Assembly: GCF_020193655.1 (NCBI RefSeq)
Contig: NZ_JADYVE010000002.1
Location: 558,001 to 622,000, forward strand
Length of the DNA: 64,000 bases
Origin: Ensifer sp. IC3342
Lineage (GTDB): Bacteria; Pseudomonadota; Alphaproteobacteria; Rhizobiales; Rhizobiaceae
Reading direction: 5' to 3'
Shown here piece after piece: positions 10,720 through 22,003 of the stretch (the stretch's first letter is position 1; the number at the start of each line of letters is the position of its first letter). Under the pieces are notes generated by a model, which saw nothing but the letters and a program-made list of their open reading frames with translations, did no database searches and was not told the origin of the DNA. The position numbers and the translations under genes are program-made.

Positions 10720-10936
10720 CATTGTGCGGGATGATTCCCGAAAGCCGAAATGGGGCCGGGATATGCTTCCGCGCCAAGTACTGGACGGCTTTCATACGTG
10801 GAAAACGTGCAAAGCACTGCATACCGCCACAAATTTGCATGAATTGCTGATCATGACGTTGCGATCTTGAGGCAACTTGCTCTAAAACGCGCAGGTCTGG
10901 CGGGATGCGGTCCGCCGAATGAAACGGGAATATTCG

Positions 10937-11803
10937 ATGGTTCTTGCAGTTTCGCTCGACATGAGAAAATCAGTGCGCGTCGCCGCGGTCGTTGTTGCGG
11001 CTGTGGTTGGCAGCAGCCTGATCACAGCCTGCCAGAACGATCCGGATATCGATATCACCAAGCTCACGGCGGAAACCGATCCGCCGGAGGTTCTCTACAA
11101 TCAGGGCCTCGCCAACCTCAATGCCGGCAAGACGACGGAAGCGGCACGCAAGTTTGAAGCGCTTGACAAGCAGCACCCGTTCTCCGAATACGCCCGCAAG
11201 GCGCTGGTGATGAACGCCTTCGTCTCCTACCGCAATGGTCAGTATCAGGAAGCGATCAACGCCACCAGTCGCTATCTGAACCTCTACCCGCAGTCGGAAG
11301 ACGCGGCCTATGCGCAATATATTCAGGGTCTCGCCTATACGAAGCAGATTCCCTCGGTAACCCAGGACCAGAAGGCGGCCTCGAAGGCGATAGAGGCGAT
11401 GCAGGCGGTCGTCGATAAATATCCGGACTCCGACTATGTCGAGGACGCGCAGGCGAAGATCCGCTTCGCCCGCGACCAGCTCGCCGGTAAAGAAATGCAG
11501 GTCGGCCGCTACTATCTCGAGCGCAAGGAATATCTTGCCGCCGTTTCGCGGTTCCGCGTCGTCGTCGAGCAGTATCCGAATACGAACCAAGTCGAAGAAG
11601 CTCTTGCCCGACTCGTCGAGGCCTATTACGCCATGGGTGTAACCACGGAAGCGCAGACTGCGGCGGCGGTGCTCGGGCACAATTATCCGGACAGCCAGTG
11701 GTATGCCGATTCGTTTAAACTGCTGCAGTCGGGCGGACTTGAGCCGCGCGAAAGCGGTACGTCCTGGATTGCGCGCGCAGGCAAGAGGCTCATCGGCGCC
11801 TGA
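10937..11803 (+). CDS. bamD: BamD, outer membrane assembly lipoprotein
   Basis: BamD is a lipoprotein of the BAM complex that inserts beta-barrel proteins into the outer membrane. The chosen ATG ([13 protein letters not shown]) gives 288 residues; ATG at 10961 and GTG or ATG codons near 10919 are also possible. A signal sequence ends in the lipobox LITAC near residue 32, so the mature protein begins at the acylated cysteine. Tetratricopeptide-like helices follow, starting at [20 protein letters not shown] (about 48-67). It is followed after 36 bases by recN, with which it is probably co-transcribed. Confidence 0.93.
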   Translation: MVLAVSLDMRKSVRVAAVVVAAVVGSSLITACQNDPDIDITKLTAETDPPEVLYNQGLANLNAGKTTEAARKFEALDKQHPFSEYARKALVMNAFVSYRNGQYQEAINATSRYLNLYPQSEDAAYAQYIQGLAYTKQIPSVTQDQKAASKAIEAMQAVVDKYPDSDYVEDAQAKIRFARDQLAGKEMQVGRYYLERKEYLAAVSRFRVVVEQYPNTNQVEEALARLVEAYYAMGVTTEAQTAAAVLGHNYPDSQWYADSFKLLQSGGLEPRESGTSWIARAGKRLIGA

Positions 11804-11839
11804 CCTGCTCGGCGCTCGACAAGGAAGATATGAAACCGG

Positions 11840-13513
11840 ATGCTCGCGCAGCTCTCGATCCGCGATATCGTCCTGATCGAACGGCTTGACCTCACCTTCG
11901 ATGCCGGTCTTTCCGTGCTGACCGGTGAAACCGGCGCGGGCAAATCCATCCTTCTCGACAGCCTGTCGCTGGCGCTCGGCGGCCGCGGCGACGGCTCGCT
12001 GGTGCGCCACGGCGAGGACAAGGGACAAGTGACCGCGGTGTTCGATGTCCCGACCGGTCACGCGGCGCGGCTGATGCTGCGCGAAAACGGCATCGACGAC
12101 GACGGTGATCTGATTTTCCGCCGCGTGCAGTCGACCGACGGCCGCACCAAAGCCTTCGTCAACGACCAGCCGGTCAGCGTGCAGTTGATGCGGCAGCTCG
12201 GCCAGACGCTCGTCGAAATCCACGGTCAGCATGATGACAGGGCGCTGGTCGACACCGATGCGCACCGCGCGCTGCTTGACGCCTTCGGCGGCACGTCGGA
12301 AGTGGCGGAAGAGGTTGGCGCGCTCTATCGCGGCTGGCGGGACGCGGAACGCTATCTCAAGAAACACCGCGAGCGGGTCGAGGCGGCGGCACGCGAAGCC
12401 GATTATCTGCGATCCTCGGTTGAAGAGCTGGAGACACTTTCGCCGCGCGACGGCGAAGAGGAGGAACTGGCCGAAGCCCGCGCGCGGATGATGAAGGCTG
12501 AGCGGATCGCCGGCGATATCAGCGAGGCCTCCGAGTTTCTGAACGGCAATGCCTCGCCGGTTCCGCTGATCGCCTCGCTGGTCCGGCGGCTCGAGCGCAA
12601 GAGCCATGAGGCCCCCGGGCTGCTCGAAGAGACGGTGGAGCTTCTGGATGGGGCGCTGAACCAGCTTTCGGATGCGCAGATGGCGGTGGAGCGGGCGCTT
12701 CGCAACACCGAATTCGATCCGAAGGAATTGGAACGCGCCGAGGAGCGGCTCTTCGCGCTGCGTGCTGCAAGCCGCAAATATTCGGTCCCGGTCACCGAAC
12801 TGCCGGCGCTTGCAGTTCGCATGATCGCCGACCTCGCCGATTTGGACGCGGGCGAGGAGAAGTTGAAGCAGCTGGAAGTGCAGGTAGGGGAGGCAAGGGC
12901 GGCCTTCGACGCGGCGGCCCGGTCGCTTTCCGAGAAGCGCCACCATACGGCGGACGCGCTCTCGACCGCCGTGATGGCGGAGCTGCCGGCGCTGAAGCTC
13001 GAACGGGCGCGTTTCATGGTCGAGGTCGCGAGCGATCCGTCGTCGCCGACGGCCGACGGCATCGACGCCGTCGAGTTCCATGTGCAGACCAACCCTGGCA
13101 CCCGGCCGGGGCCGATCATGAAGGTCGCTTCCGGCGGCGAGCTCTCGCGCTTCCTGTTGGCACTGAAAGTGGCGCTTGCCGATCGCGGCTCGGCGCCGAC
13201 GCTTGTCTTCGATGAAATCGACACCGGCGTCGGCGGGGCGGTGGCGGATGCCATCGGCCAGCGGCTGAAGCGGCTTTCCAAGAATGTCCAGGTGCTGTCG
13301 GTCACCCACGCGCCGCAGGTAGCGGCGCGCGCGGCGACACATCTCCTGATTTCCAAGGGGCCATCGGCGGAAAAATCCGAGACGATCGCCACTCGCGTTG
13401 CGCGCATGGACGATAAGGCGCGTACCGAAGAAATCGCCCGCATGCTTGCCGGCGCCTCGATCACCGAGGAGGCGAGGGCGGCGGCAGCGCGGTTGCTCGC
13501 CGGCAGCGGGTAG
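11840..13513 (+). CDS. recN: RecN, SMC-like DNA repair ATPase
   Basis: RecN is a structural-maintenance-like ATPase acting early in double-strand break repair. The 557-residue protein has an N-terminal Walker A motif GETGAGKSILLDSLSLALGG (about 29-48), long heptad-rich arms in the middle (roughly 150-360), an ABC signature SGGELSRFLLALKVAL (about 431-446) and a Walker B motif LVFDEIDTGVGGAVADAIG (about 455-473), followed by the H-loop VLSVTHAPQVAA. The start is ATG, 36 bases after bamD. Confidence 0.96.
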   Translation: MLAQLSIRDIVLIERLDLTFDAGLSVLTGETGAGKSILLDSLSLALGGRGDGSLVRHGEDKGQVTAVFDVPTGHAARLMLRENGIDDDGDLIFRRVQSTDGRTKAFVNDQPVSVQLMRQLGQTLVEIHGQHDDRALVDTDAHRALLDAFGGTSEVAEEVGALYRGWRDAERYLKKHRERVEAAAREADYLRSSVEELETLSPRDGEEEELAEARARMMKAERIAGDISEASEFLNGNASPVPLIASLVRRLERKSHEAPGLLEETVELLDGALNQLSDAQMAVERALRNTEFDPKELERAEERLFALRAASRKYSVPVTELPALAVRMIADLADLDAGEEKLKQLEVQVGEARAAFDAAARSLSEKRHHTADALSTAVMAELPALKLERARFMVEVASDPSSPTADGIDAVEFHVQTNPGTRPGPIMKVASGGELSRFLLALKVALADRGSAPTLVFDEIDTGVGGAVADAIGQRLKRLSKNVQVLSVTHAPQVAARAATHLLISKGPSAEKSETIATRVARMDDKARTEEIARMLAGASITEEARAAAARLLAGSG

Positions 13514-13588
13514 CTGGCGGTAGCCTACAGCGCTCGACACTGCAAACAGCGTCGACTCTGCCTTTGCTACCTGATAACTCGTTCAGGT

Positions 13589-13927
13589 ATGAGGACCAAG
13601 ATCGTTACCATCCCTGCAAATGAAATCGTAGATTGGCAGAGTTTCCATTCTGTATTCCAGGTCGCGCTCGGTTTTCCCGCATTCTACGGTCACAATCTGG
13701 ACGCTTGGATTGATTGTTTATCTTATCTCGACGAGCCTTCGACCGAGATGATGACCTTTTCCGTTGCGGCTGGCGAAATCGCCGCGCTTCGGATCGACAA
13801 TGCCATTTCCTTTATGCGCCGGTGTCCGGAGCAATATGACGCTCTGATCGAGTGCGCCGCCTTGGTGAACGATCGCCGTGTTGCGGCCGGTTGCGAACCA
13901 ATTCTGACGTTGATGTTCGTCAGCTAG
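13589..13927 (+). CDS. Barstar-family protein (orphan RNase-inhibitor-like)
   Basis: The 112-residue protein resembles the barstar fold, whose best-known member blocks the ribonuclease barnase. The stretch WQSFHSVFQVALGFPAFYGH (about 16-35) followed by NLDAWIDCLSYLD matches the family's core helices, including the FYG-N-DAWDC-type motif. No barnase-like ribonuclease is seen on either side, so its partner, if any, is elsewhere or absent. It is separated from recN by 75 bases and from ligA by 133. Codon use is less GC-rich than in recN and ligA, which hints at a different history. Function is inferred from the fold only. Confidence 0.8.
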   Translation: MRTKIVTIPANEIVDWQSFHSVFQVALGFPAFYGHNLDAWIDCLSYLDEPSTEMMTFSVAAGEIAALRIDNAISFMRRCPEQYDALIECAALVNDRRVAAGCEPILTLMFVS

Positions 13928-14030
13928 GAGGCCGCGGATATCTCGGCGGTCTATGATCGCTTCAAAGCATGCACGTCTGGATCGCTCACGCGGCGGGAAA
14001 GCCGCTTTTCTTTCACGGCAGTTGCTCTAA

Positions 14031-16214
<2,184 letters not shown>

Positions 16215-16252
16215 GCAGGCGCCGCAGCGGTGCGCCGGCCGTGATTGGGTCT

Positions 16253-16276
16253 TTCGCGCCGCGTCGGCGGCGCGAA
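16253..16276. terminator. Hairpin between convergent ligA and VOC gene
   Basis: TTCGCGCCGC (16253-16262) and GCGGCGCGAA (16267-16276) form a perfect 10-bp stem with a 4-base loop. There is no clear T-run on either side, so its role as a terminator is uncertain, but its position between two convergent genes fits. Confidence 0.5.
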
Positions 16277-16315
16277 GGGATCTCTTGAGTATCGCTGCGC
16301 ATTTGGCTCAGCCAG

Positions 16316-16720
16316 TCAGGCCGCCTGCTCGGCCGCCATTTCCATCCACATGAATTCCCAGACATGGCCGTCGAGATCCTGGAAGCTGATGCCGTACATG
16401 GAGCCGTAGTCGATTGCCGGCTTCCACGGTTTGGCGCCGGCGCCAAGCGCTTTGGCGAGCATGTCGTCGCACTCGGCGCGGCTTGTGGCGGAAAGGGCGG
16501 TGATGACTTCCGTTCCCTTGGCCGTGTCGCTGATCTCGCCGGTAATGAAATTGCGGAATTTCGGCTCGGTCAGCAGCATGGCGAAGATGTTGTCGTCGAT
16601 CACCATGCAGGCGGCCGTGTCGTCCGAGAACTGTTCGTTGAAGGTAAAGCCGAGAGCGGAGAAGAAGATCCGGGCGGCTTCGAGGTTTTTGACGGGCAGG
16701 TTTACGAAAATCATGCGCAT
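16316..16720 (-). CDS. VOC-superfamily (glyoxalase/bleomycin-resistance-like) protein
   Basis: The 134-residue protein has the layout of the PhnB/DUF1428-like VOC group: MRMIFVNLPVKNLEAARIFF at the N-terminus, a central FSDDTAACMVIDDNIFAMLL, and a C-terminal SFQDLDGHVWEFMWME that contributes the second paired beta-alpha-beta-beta-beta unit. Such proteins bind a metal and a small substrate, but the substrate cannot be told from sequence. GAGGAAA lies about 7 bases before the ATG. It converges on ligA. Confidence 0.88.
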   Translation of the reverse strand: MRMIFVNLPVKNLEAARIFFSALGFTFNEQFSDDTAACMVIDDNIFAMLLTEPKFRNFITGEISDTAKGTEVITALSATSRAECDDMLAKALGAGAKPWKPAIDYGSMYGISFQDLDGHVWEFMWMEMAAEQAA

Positions 16721-16937
16721 GGGACTTTCCTCGTGAAGGATGTTGGTTTCTGCGCAACAAGGGACGAAGCGCGTTTCCGCCAGCCGACAGGCGAAGACGA
16801 ATTTTAACTGGTACTCGCGCGGTGGCTTTCAACCCGTAGTTCACCGCCGCTTTCGGCAAAACGCTCTGCGAGTCGCTGCCGCTTGAAGTGACTGAAGACG
16901 CGAGTCTTGGCAGGAAGCAGCGTGCGGCTACCGTAAG

Positions 16938-17307
16938 AGACCATCGAGCCGGTATCGTGCCCGGCGGTCCGATCGACCAGATCACGTGAGGCGGATTACA
17001 ATCGAATGATCGCGGTCGATGTCACGGCGTATTCGTTGCCACGCAGGAGGCGGTGCGGTGCGCAACATGAAGGCGGGCGGGCGCGTTATCCATATCGGCA
17101 GCTCGATGGTGCGCCAAGCCGTGTTTCCGACCGCCTCGCGCTGCACGTGCGGTCGCCGGCTTGAACCGCAGCCTAGCACGCGATCTCGGGCCGCGCGGCA
17201 TAGGCATCGACACGGTGTGTCCCGGTCCGACTGACACCGATATGAACCCCCGGGGCCGCCTTCGTCACGGGTGCCGATATCGTCGCGACGGTGGCTTCAA
17301 CTCCTGA
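16938..17307 (+). pseudogene. Remnant of a short-chain dehydrogenase/reductase, multiply frameshifted
   Basis: Pieces of one SDR can be read in order across different frames: AGIVPGGPIDQIT, an in-frame TGA, then DYNRMIAVDVTA, VFVATQEAV, NMKAGGRVIHIGSSMVRQAV, GLNRSLARDLGPRGIGIDTV followed by CPGPTDTDMNP, and the typical end AAFVTGADIV and GGFNS before the stop at 17305. At least three frame changes are needed, including a small duplication near 17045-17060 and a missing base near 17288. The catalytic Tyr-x-x-x-Lys segment and about 40 residues before the C-terminal end are deleted, and the N-terminal NAD-binding part is not recognisable. The gene cannot make an active enzyme. Confidence 0.85.
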
Positions 17308-17343
17308 GGTTGCAGCGACTCGCAACATTGAAAGGAAGTGGCC

Positions 17344-17943
17344 ATGTCCATCGGTATTATCGGATCCGGCAATATCGGATCGGCCGTTGCCCGGGCGCTT
17401 GCCCGGGCGGAGGTCCCGGCCGTCATTTCCAACAGCCGTGGCCCGGAGAGTCTCAAAGAGCTGGCCGACGAACTCTCCCCTTACATCACCGCGGGGACGC
17501 GTGAAGAGGCCGCAAGCGCCGATCTCGTGCTTGTCGCCGTTAACTGGTCGAAGCTGTCCAAGGCGCTTTCCGGTCTGCCGGCTTGGAACGGCCGGATCGT
17601 CATCGACGCGAACAACCCGATCGAGGCGCCGCTCTTCAAGCCCGCTGAGCTCAAAGGGCGGCTTTCGAGCGAGGTCTTCGCCGACCTCGTCCCGGGTGCG
17701 CGCGTCGTCAAGGCCTTCAACCATCTGCAGCCACACCTCGTATCCGGCGATCCGAAGGCGGAGGGCGGCCGCCGCGTGCTCTTCCTCTCCGGTGATGACG
17801 CCGCCGCCAAGGCGGAAGTCGGCAGGTTGATCGACCGGCTCGGCTTCTTTGGCATCGATCTGGGCCCACTGTCGGTCGGCGGAAAGCTCACGCAGTTTCC
17901 CGGTGGTCCGTTGCCGGCGCTGAACCTCGTCAAGTTCGATTGA
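17344..17943 (+). CDS. NADPH-dependent F420-reductase-like oxidoreductase
   Basis: The 199-residue protein starts with a Rossmann NADP motif, MSIGIIGSGNIGSAVARALA, and continues with VISNSRGPESL, as in the NADP oxidoreductase/F420-dependent family. Conserved downstream parts are VVIDANNPIE-like (IVIDANNPIEAP) and the central VVKAFNHLQPHLV. Rhizobia are not known to make F420 widely, so the natural acceptor is unknown; related bacterial proteins are annotated as NAD(P)-binding reductases. AAGGAAG lies just upstream of the ATG at 17344, which is preferred over GTG at 17338. It follows the SDR remnant directly. Confidence 0.85.
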   Translation: MSIGIIGSGNIGSAVARALARAEVPAVISNSRGPESLKELADELSPYITAGTREEAASADLVLVAVNWSKLSKALSGLPAWNGRIVIDANNPIEAPLFKPAELKGRLSSEVFADLVPGARVVKAFNHLQPHLVSGDPKAEGGRRVLFLSGDDAAAKAEVGRLIDRLGFFGIDLGPLSVGGKLTQFPGGPLPALNLVKFD

Positions 17944-18149
17944 AATCAGGGGAGAACCGGTGATCCGGCCCTCCCTTTGACCGTTGCAATTCTGCCCCCC
18001 GCACCATTTCCATTTGTGTTTTTGCGCTGCACAAGATAGAGCTTTGCAAGCCAAAATTTGTGCAGTTGCCTTTTCGCGGGGCTTACTGCGGGCCATATCG
18101 CGAAACGGGGCGCCGTACCCCGTGCCCCGGCGGATTGGAGGGTCCGAAG

Positions 18150-19025
18150 ATGAAAACGATCACCACCATCGCCGAACTGCGCGCGGCTCTCGCCGAGCAT
18201 CGGCGCGCGGGCAAGAGCATCGGTTTGGTCCCCACCATGGGTTATCTTCACGTCGGCCACATGGAACTCGTGCGCCGCGCGCGCAGTGAGAACGGCTTGG
18301 TCGTCGCCAGCATTTTCGTCAATCCCCTGCAGTTCGGGCCGAACGAGGATCTTGCCAAGTATCCGCGCGATCTTGCCCGCGACCAGGCTATGCTCGCCGA
18401 AGGCGGCGTCGATTTTCTCTTCGCGCCTGGTGTTTCCGACATGTATCCGCGTCCGATGGAGACCGTGGTCGACTTGCCGAAGCTCGGCTCGGAGCTCGAA
18501 GGTTCGGTCCGGCCCGGCCATTTCGCCGGCGTCGCGACGGTCGTCACCAAGCTCTTCAACATCGTTCAGCCGGACCGTGCCTATTTCGGCGAGAAGGATT
18601 TCCAGCAGCTTCAGATCATCCGCCGCATGGTCGAGGATCTGGCGCAGCCCGTCTCGGTGATCGGCGTGCCGACGGTGCGCGAGGCCGATGGCCTCGCCTG
18701 TTCGTCGCGCAACGTCTATCTGACCGCCGACGAGCGTCGCGCCGCCGCGATCATACCGCAGGCGCTGGGCGAGGCCGAACGGTTGATTGCCGGCGGCCTG
18801 ACCGACCCTGCCTCGGTCGAGAAGGGTGTCATCGACTTTCTGTCGACAGAGCCGCTGGCGCGGTCGGAGGTCGTCGCGCTGCGAGATCCGGAAACGCTGG
18901 AGCCGATCGAGGAAATCGGCGAGAAGCCGGTTCTGCTCTTGCTGTTCGTCCGCTTCGGCACCACGAAGCTGCTCGATAACCGTGTTATCGCTCCGAAATC
19001 CGCCCATTTTGCAAAGGTAGCCTGA
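18150..19025 (+). CDS. panC: PanC, pantothenate synthetase
   Basis: PanC joins pantoate and beta-alanine using ATP, the last step of vitamin B5 synthesis. With the ATG at 18150 the protein has 291 residues. The nucleotidylyl-transferase HxGH motif appears in [18 protein letters not shown] (about 28-45). [20 protein letters not shown] (about 59-78) and [17 protein letters not shown] (about 148-164) complete the active site. An upstream in-frame start at 18060 would add thirty residues outside the family and was not used. panB starts 2 bases after the stop. Confidence 0.95.
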   Translation: MKTITTIAELRAALAEHRRAGKSIGLVPTMGYLHVGHMELVRRARSENGLVVASIFVNPLQFGPNEDLAKYPRDLARDQAMLAEGGVDFLFAPGVSDMYPRPMETVVDLPKLGSELEGSVRPGHFAGVATVVTKLFNIVQPDRAYFGEKDFQQLQIIRRMVEDLAQPVSVIGVPTVREADGLACSSRNVYLTADERRAAAIIPQALGEAERLIAGGLTDPASVEKGVIDFLSTEPLARSEVVALRDPETLEPIEEIGEKPVLLLLFVRFGTTKLLDNRVIAPKSAHFAKVA

Positions 19026-19027
19026 GA

Positions 19028-19849
19028 ATGAGCGTACAGACCGCGAAGCGGCGGCTGAGCCCCGCCAATATCGAAGCCCTGAAGGGCGAACGCCCGATCG
19101 TCAGCCTCACCGCCTATACGACTCCGATTGCGCGCCTGCTCGATCCGCATGTCGATTTCCTGCTCGTCGGCGACTCGCTCGGCATGGTGCTTTACGGCCT
19201 CGACACCACGGTCGGCGTCACGCTTGACATGATGATCGGGCATGGCCAGGCGGTGATGCGCGGCTCCGAACGCTCCTGCGTCGTTATCGATCTGCCGTTC
19301 GGCTCCTATCAGGAATCGAAGGAACAGGCCTTCCGCAGCGCCGCGCGCATCCTGAAGGAAACCGGCTGCAGCGCGGTGAAGCTGGAGGGCGGGGCGGAAA
19401 TGGCCGAGACCGTCGATTTCCTTGTCAGCCGTGGCATTCCCGTGCTCGGCCACGTCGGCCTGATGCCGCAACTCGTCAACACCACCGGTGGCTACCGCTC
19501 GGTCGGCCGCAACGAGAAGGAAGTGGCGAAGATCCACCGCGACGCCAAGGCGATCGACGATGCCGGGGCATTCGCCATCGTCGTCGAAGGCACGGTGGAG
19601 CCGGTCGCCCGCGAGATCACCGCGACTCTGCGCTCGCCGACCATCGGCATTGGCGCGTCGCCCGCCTGCGACGGCCAGATCCTCGTCTCCGACGACATGC
19701 TTGGCATCTTCAACGATTTCAAGCCGCGCTTCGTCAAGCATTTCGCCGAGCTCGCCCCGGCGATCTCGAAGGCGGTCGAGGACTATGCCAACGAGGTGAA
19801 GGCGCGGACCTTCCCGGGTATCGAGCATACGTTCCAGTTGAAACGCTGA
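19028..19849 (+). CDS. panB: PanB, ketopantoate hydroxymethyltransferase
   Basis: PanB transfers a hydroxymethyl group from methylene-tetrahydrofolate to ketoisovalerate to give ketopantoate. The 273-residue protein shows [20 protein letters not shown] (about 17-36), the metal-binding [15 protein letters not shown] (about 43-57), KLEGG (about 119-123) and GHVGLMPQ (about 142-149), all in family order. It is in an operon with panC, the enzyme that uses its product after reduction by a ketopantoate reductase encoded elsewhere. Confidence 0.96.
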   Translation: MSVQTAKRRLSPANIEALKGERPIVSLTAYTTPIARLLDPHVDFLLVGDSLGMVLYGLDTTVGVTLDMMIGHGQAVMRGSERSCVVIDLPFGSYQESKEQAFRSAARILKETGCSAVKLEGGAEMAETVDFLVSRGIPVLGHVGLMPQLVNTTGGYRSVGRNEKEVAKIHRDAKAIDDAGAFAIVVEGTVEPVAREITATLRSPTIGIGASPACDGQILVSDDMLGIFNDFKPRFVKHFAELAPAISKAVEDYANEVKARTFPGIEHTFQLKR

Positions 19850-20004
19850 GAGGGGCGAGGGGCCCTTTGCTCCGTTTCGCCCTCGCCAAACATCAGAAAA
19901 TTCAATCACTGCATCAGCGCAATTGAATTGTCGGGGCGTGTGGCAGCGCCTATCTGTCCCATGCCGGTTCGCGGACATGCCTCCGGTTTCGGCGGAGGAT
20001 GATC

Positions 20005-20724
20005 ATGAACAGAGACGATTTCCGGGCGGGCCTGCGTGGCGGCTTTCCCGTCATGCTTTCCGCGTCGCCCTTCGGTGCGCTCTTCGGGGCGCTTGCGGTC
20101 GATAACGGCTTTTCGGTTGCCGATGCCGTGTTCATGAGCGCCACCGTATACGCGGGCGCCAGCCAGATGGTCGGCATCGAACTCTTCGGCAATAATGTGC
20201 AGCCGTGGCTGGTCGTGCTTTCGGTCTTCGCGGTCAACTTTCGCCACGTGCTCTATTCGGCCTCGATCGCAAAGCATATCCGCCACTTCACGATCATCCA
20301 GAAGCTGTTGGCCTTCTTCCTGCTGGTCGATCCGCAATATGCCGAGACGGAACAGCGTGGCGAGCGCGGCCTGCCGGTCACCTTTTCCTGGTATCTCGGC
20401 TTCGGTCTCGTGATCTATTTCCCCTGGATCCTCAACACGCTGATCGGTGCGCTGTTCGGCCAGTTGATCGGCGATCCGAAGGCGATCGGCCTCGATGTGC
20501 TGCTGCCGATCTATTTCCTGGGGCTTGTGCTCGGTTTCCGCAAGCGCGATCGCTTCCTGCCCGTGGTCGCAACCAGCGCCGTTGCCTCTGTTGCTGCCAT
20601 GCATTTCGTCGGCTCGCCGTGGCATGTCAGCATCGGCGCGCTTGCCGGCATCCTGCTCGCAGCCATCCTGCCGCCGGAGCATCGCTTGCGCCAAGGGCGG
20701 GCGCCCGTCGAAAAGGAGGCCTGA
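20005..20724 (+). CDS. azlC: AzlC-family branched-chain amino acid exporter, large subunit
   Basis: AzlC proteins pair with small AzlD proteins to export branched-chain or related amino acids. The protein has about 239 residues and several membrane segments, with the family start FRAGLRGGFPVMLSASPFGA followed by AVDNGFSVADAVFMSATVYA and GASQMVGIELF. A GGAGGA just before the first ATG would overlap it, so the second ATG (MNRDDF) is favoured. The partner gene starts 3 bases after the stop. The substrate is not certain. Confidence 0.9.
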   Translation: MNRDDFRAGLRGGFPVMLSASPFGALFGALAVDNGFSVADAVFMSATVYAGASQMVGIELFGNNVQPWLVVLSVFAVNFRHVLYSASIAKHIRHFTIIQKLLAFFLLVDPQYAETEQRGERGLPVTFSWYLGFGLVIYFPWILNTLIGALFGQLIGDPKAIGLDVLLPIYFLGLVLGFRKRDRFLPVVATSAVASVAAMHFVGSPWHVSIGALAGILLAAILPPEHRLRQGRAPVEKEA

Positions 20725-20727
20725 GCC

Positions 20728-21036
20728 GTGGATGCACAGCACCTCAGCCTCCTCTACCTCATCGTCGCCGCCGCACTTGCAACCTACGCAACACGGTTCG
20801 GCGGCTATGTGCTGATCACGCAATTGAAGCGCATTCCGCCGCGGCTCGAGGCGGCGTTGAATGCCGTCCCGGCGGCGGTCCTGACGACCCTGGTTGCGCC
20901 AGCGTTTGTCTATGGAGGCTTCGACGTCGCGGCAGCGATGCTCGTCGCCTTCGTGATCGGGCTGCGCTTCTCGACGCTCCGGATGCTGCTTGTCGGCTGG
21001 GTCGCGGTGATGGTGATCCGGCACGTGATTCTGTAG
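20728..21036 (+). CDS. azlD: AzlD-family small exporter subunit
   Basis: This 102-residue membrane protein is the usual partner of AzlC. It has three to four membrane segments: LYLIVAAALATYATRFGGYV, a central VPAAVLTTLVAPAFVYGG, and a final LRMLLVGWVAVMVIRHVIL. The conserved R-F-G-G motif after the first helix and P-A-A-V-L in the middle support the family. The start is GTG at 20728 with AAAAGGAGG upstream, inside the end of azlC. Confidence 0.9.
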   Translation: MDAQHLSLLYLIVAAALATYATRFGGYVLITQLKRIPPRLEAALNAVPAAVLTTLVAPAFVYGGFDVAAAMLVAFVIGLRFSTLRMLLVGWVAVMVIRHVIL

Positions 21037-21057
21037 ATCTCTCGTCCCGTCCGCTAA

Positions 21058-21100
21058 GGCATGTTTCCTTTGCGCGTCTGATAAGACGCGCGGGGCTGCA
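21058..21100. repeat. Short copy of rhizobial mosaic repeat (RIME-like), internally deleted
   Basis: The bases CATGTTTCC are joined directly to TTTGCGCGTCTGATAAGACG and CGCGGGGCTGCAG. The hairpin arms GCGCGTCT and AGACGCGC are intact. Compared with the longer copy at 21899-22001, the middle block is missing, with the break at a shared TCCTT. Confidence 0.8.
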
Positions 21101-21209
21101 GTGGCCGTGTCAGCCGGTTCGCCCGCCATTGGCGCTGGACCGATACTGAATTATCATCCTTTGGTTGCCGGAGAGGCACCCACGCCCTCCGGCTTTGGAG
21201 GAGTGCCCC

Positions 21210-21449
21210 ATGATTATCAGGATTTCGATTGCCCTTCTGTTGGCGCTCGCGCCTGTAACTGCCTTTGCCAAACAGTGCCCCACGATGATGGCGGCGATCG
21301 ACGCGGCCCTGCCGAACGCCTCCCTTTCCGAAGCCGACATGGCCAAGGTTAAACAGTTGCGCCAGCAGGGCGAACAGCTGCACCAGTCCGGCGATCACGC
21401 TGGCTCGGAGGCAGCGCTCGGCGAGGCGAAGAAAATGCTGGGAATCTGA
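21210..21449 (+). CDS. Small exported protein of unknown function
   Basis: With the ATG at 21210 (GGAGG 9 bases upstream) this is a 79-residue protein with a signal peptide MIIRISIALLLALAPVTAFA and likely cleavage before KQCP. The mature part is about 59 residues, alpha-helical by composition, with one cysteine near its start and a C-terminal GSEAALGEAKKMLGI. Related short periplasmic proteins are common as hypothetical proteins in rhizobia, but I cannot name a function. It stands alone after azlD and before the repeat-rich gap. Confidence 0.7.
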   Translation: MIIRISIALLLALAPVTAFAKQCPTMMAAIDAALPNASLSEADMAKVKQLRQQGEQLHQSGDHAGSEAALGEAKKMLGI

Positions 21450-21898
21450 ATGGAAGAGCCGGGGTTGCCCCGGCCTTTCGGTTCCAAATCCTGAAGCGGT
21501 CAACCAGCTGAACGTCCGTGCTCGGCGAGCCGGAATCTGGGCGGCGGGCGTCCCAAGGAATGCGGCGCGGCAAGCCACCCGATCACACCTTTCAGGCCTG
21601 GCCAAATGACGATTTTCAAAACAAGCGTGTAATCCCGTAAAATTTCCGGGTTACGCCGGAGTGGTGTGGGAAATATAACAGTGATGTTGGTAGAGACATC
21701 GTACCTCCCAACTGAGGCCCGGCCGCCCCCCTGTAGCCCCCAACCTACGCCGCCGGGCCTCCCCACGCCCTTCATTGTCACGGAAATCCGGCGCGCCGAG
21801 CCGGTGCGCGAAAGGACGTTCCAGTTTCGGGCTGACTGTTAGATCGTTTCACTGCGTCAATGAAATCGCGAAGCTCTAACTCCTTGAAACTATGCCGC
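21450..21898. other. Non-coding gap between small exported protein gene and mosaic repeat
   Basis: About 450 bases with no recognisable gene. A pyrimidine-rich run (CCGGCCGCCCCCCTGTAGCC near 21720-21739) and a lower-GC part near 21650-21700 (AAATATAACAGTGATG) show that it is not normal coding sequence. The right edge leads into a mosaic repeat at 21899. Confidence 0.5.
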
Positions 21899-22001
21899 GG
21901 CATGTTTCCTTAAATCGTAGTCGATTTAAGGATGGAAACATGCAGCATTTCAAAGCGTTACAGCGTCCTTTGCGCGTCTGATAAGACGCGCGGCGCTGTA
22001 G
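21899..22001. repeat. Full-length rhizobial mosaic repeat (RIME-like)
   Basis: The element has two palindromic parts: CATGTTTCCTTAAATCG paired with CGATTTAAGGATGGAAACATG (21901-21942), and GCGCGTCTGATAAGACGCGC (21972-21991), joined by a block containing CAGCATTTCAAAGCGTTACA. It ends 2 bases from the pepP stop and may also end pepP transcription on the minus strand. The design matches the rhizobium-specific intergenic mosaic elements known from Sinorhizobium chromosomes; naming as RIME is from memory, not a search. Confidence 0.8.
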
Positions 22002-22003
22002 TT

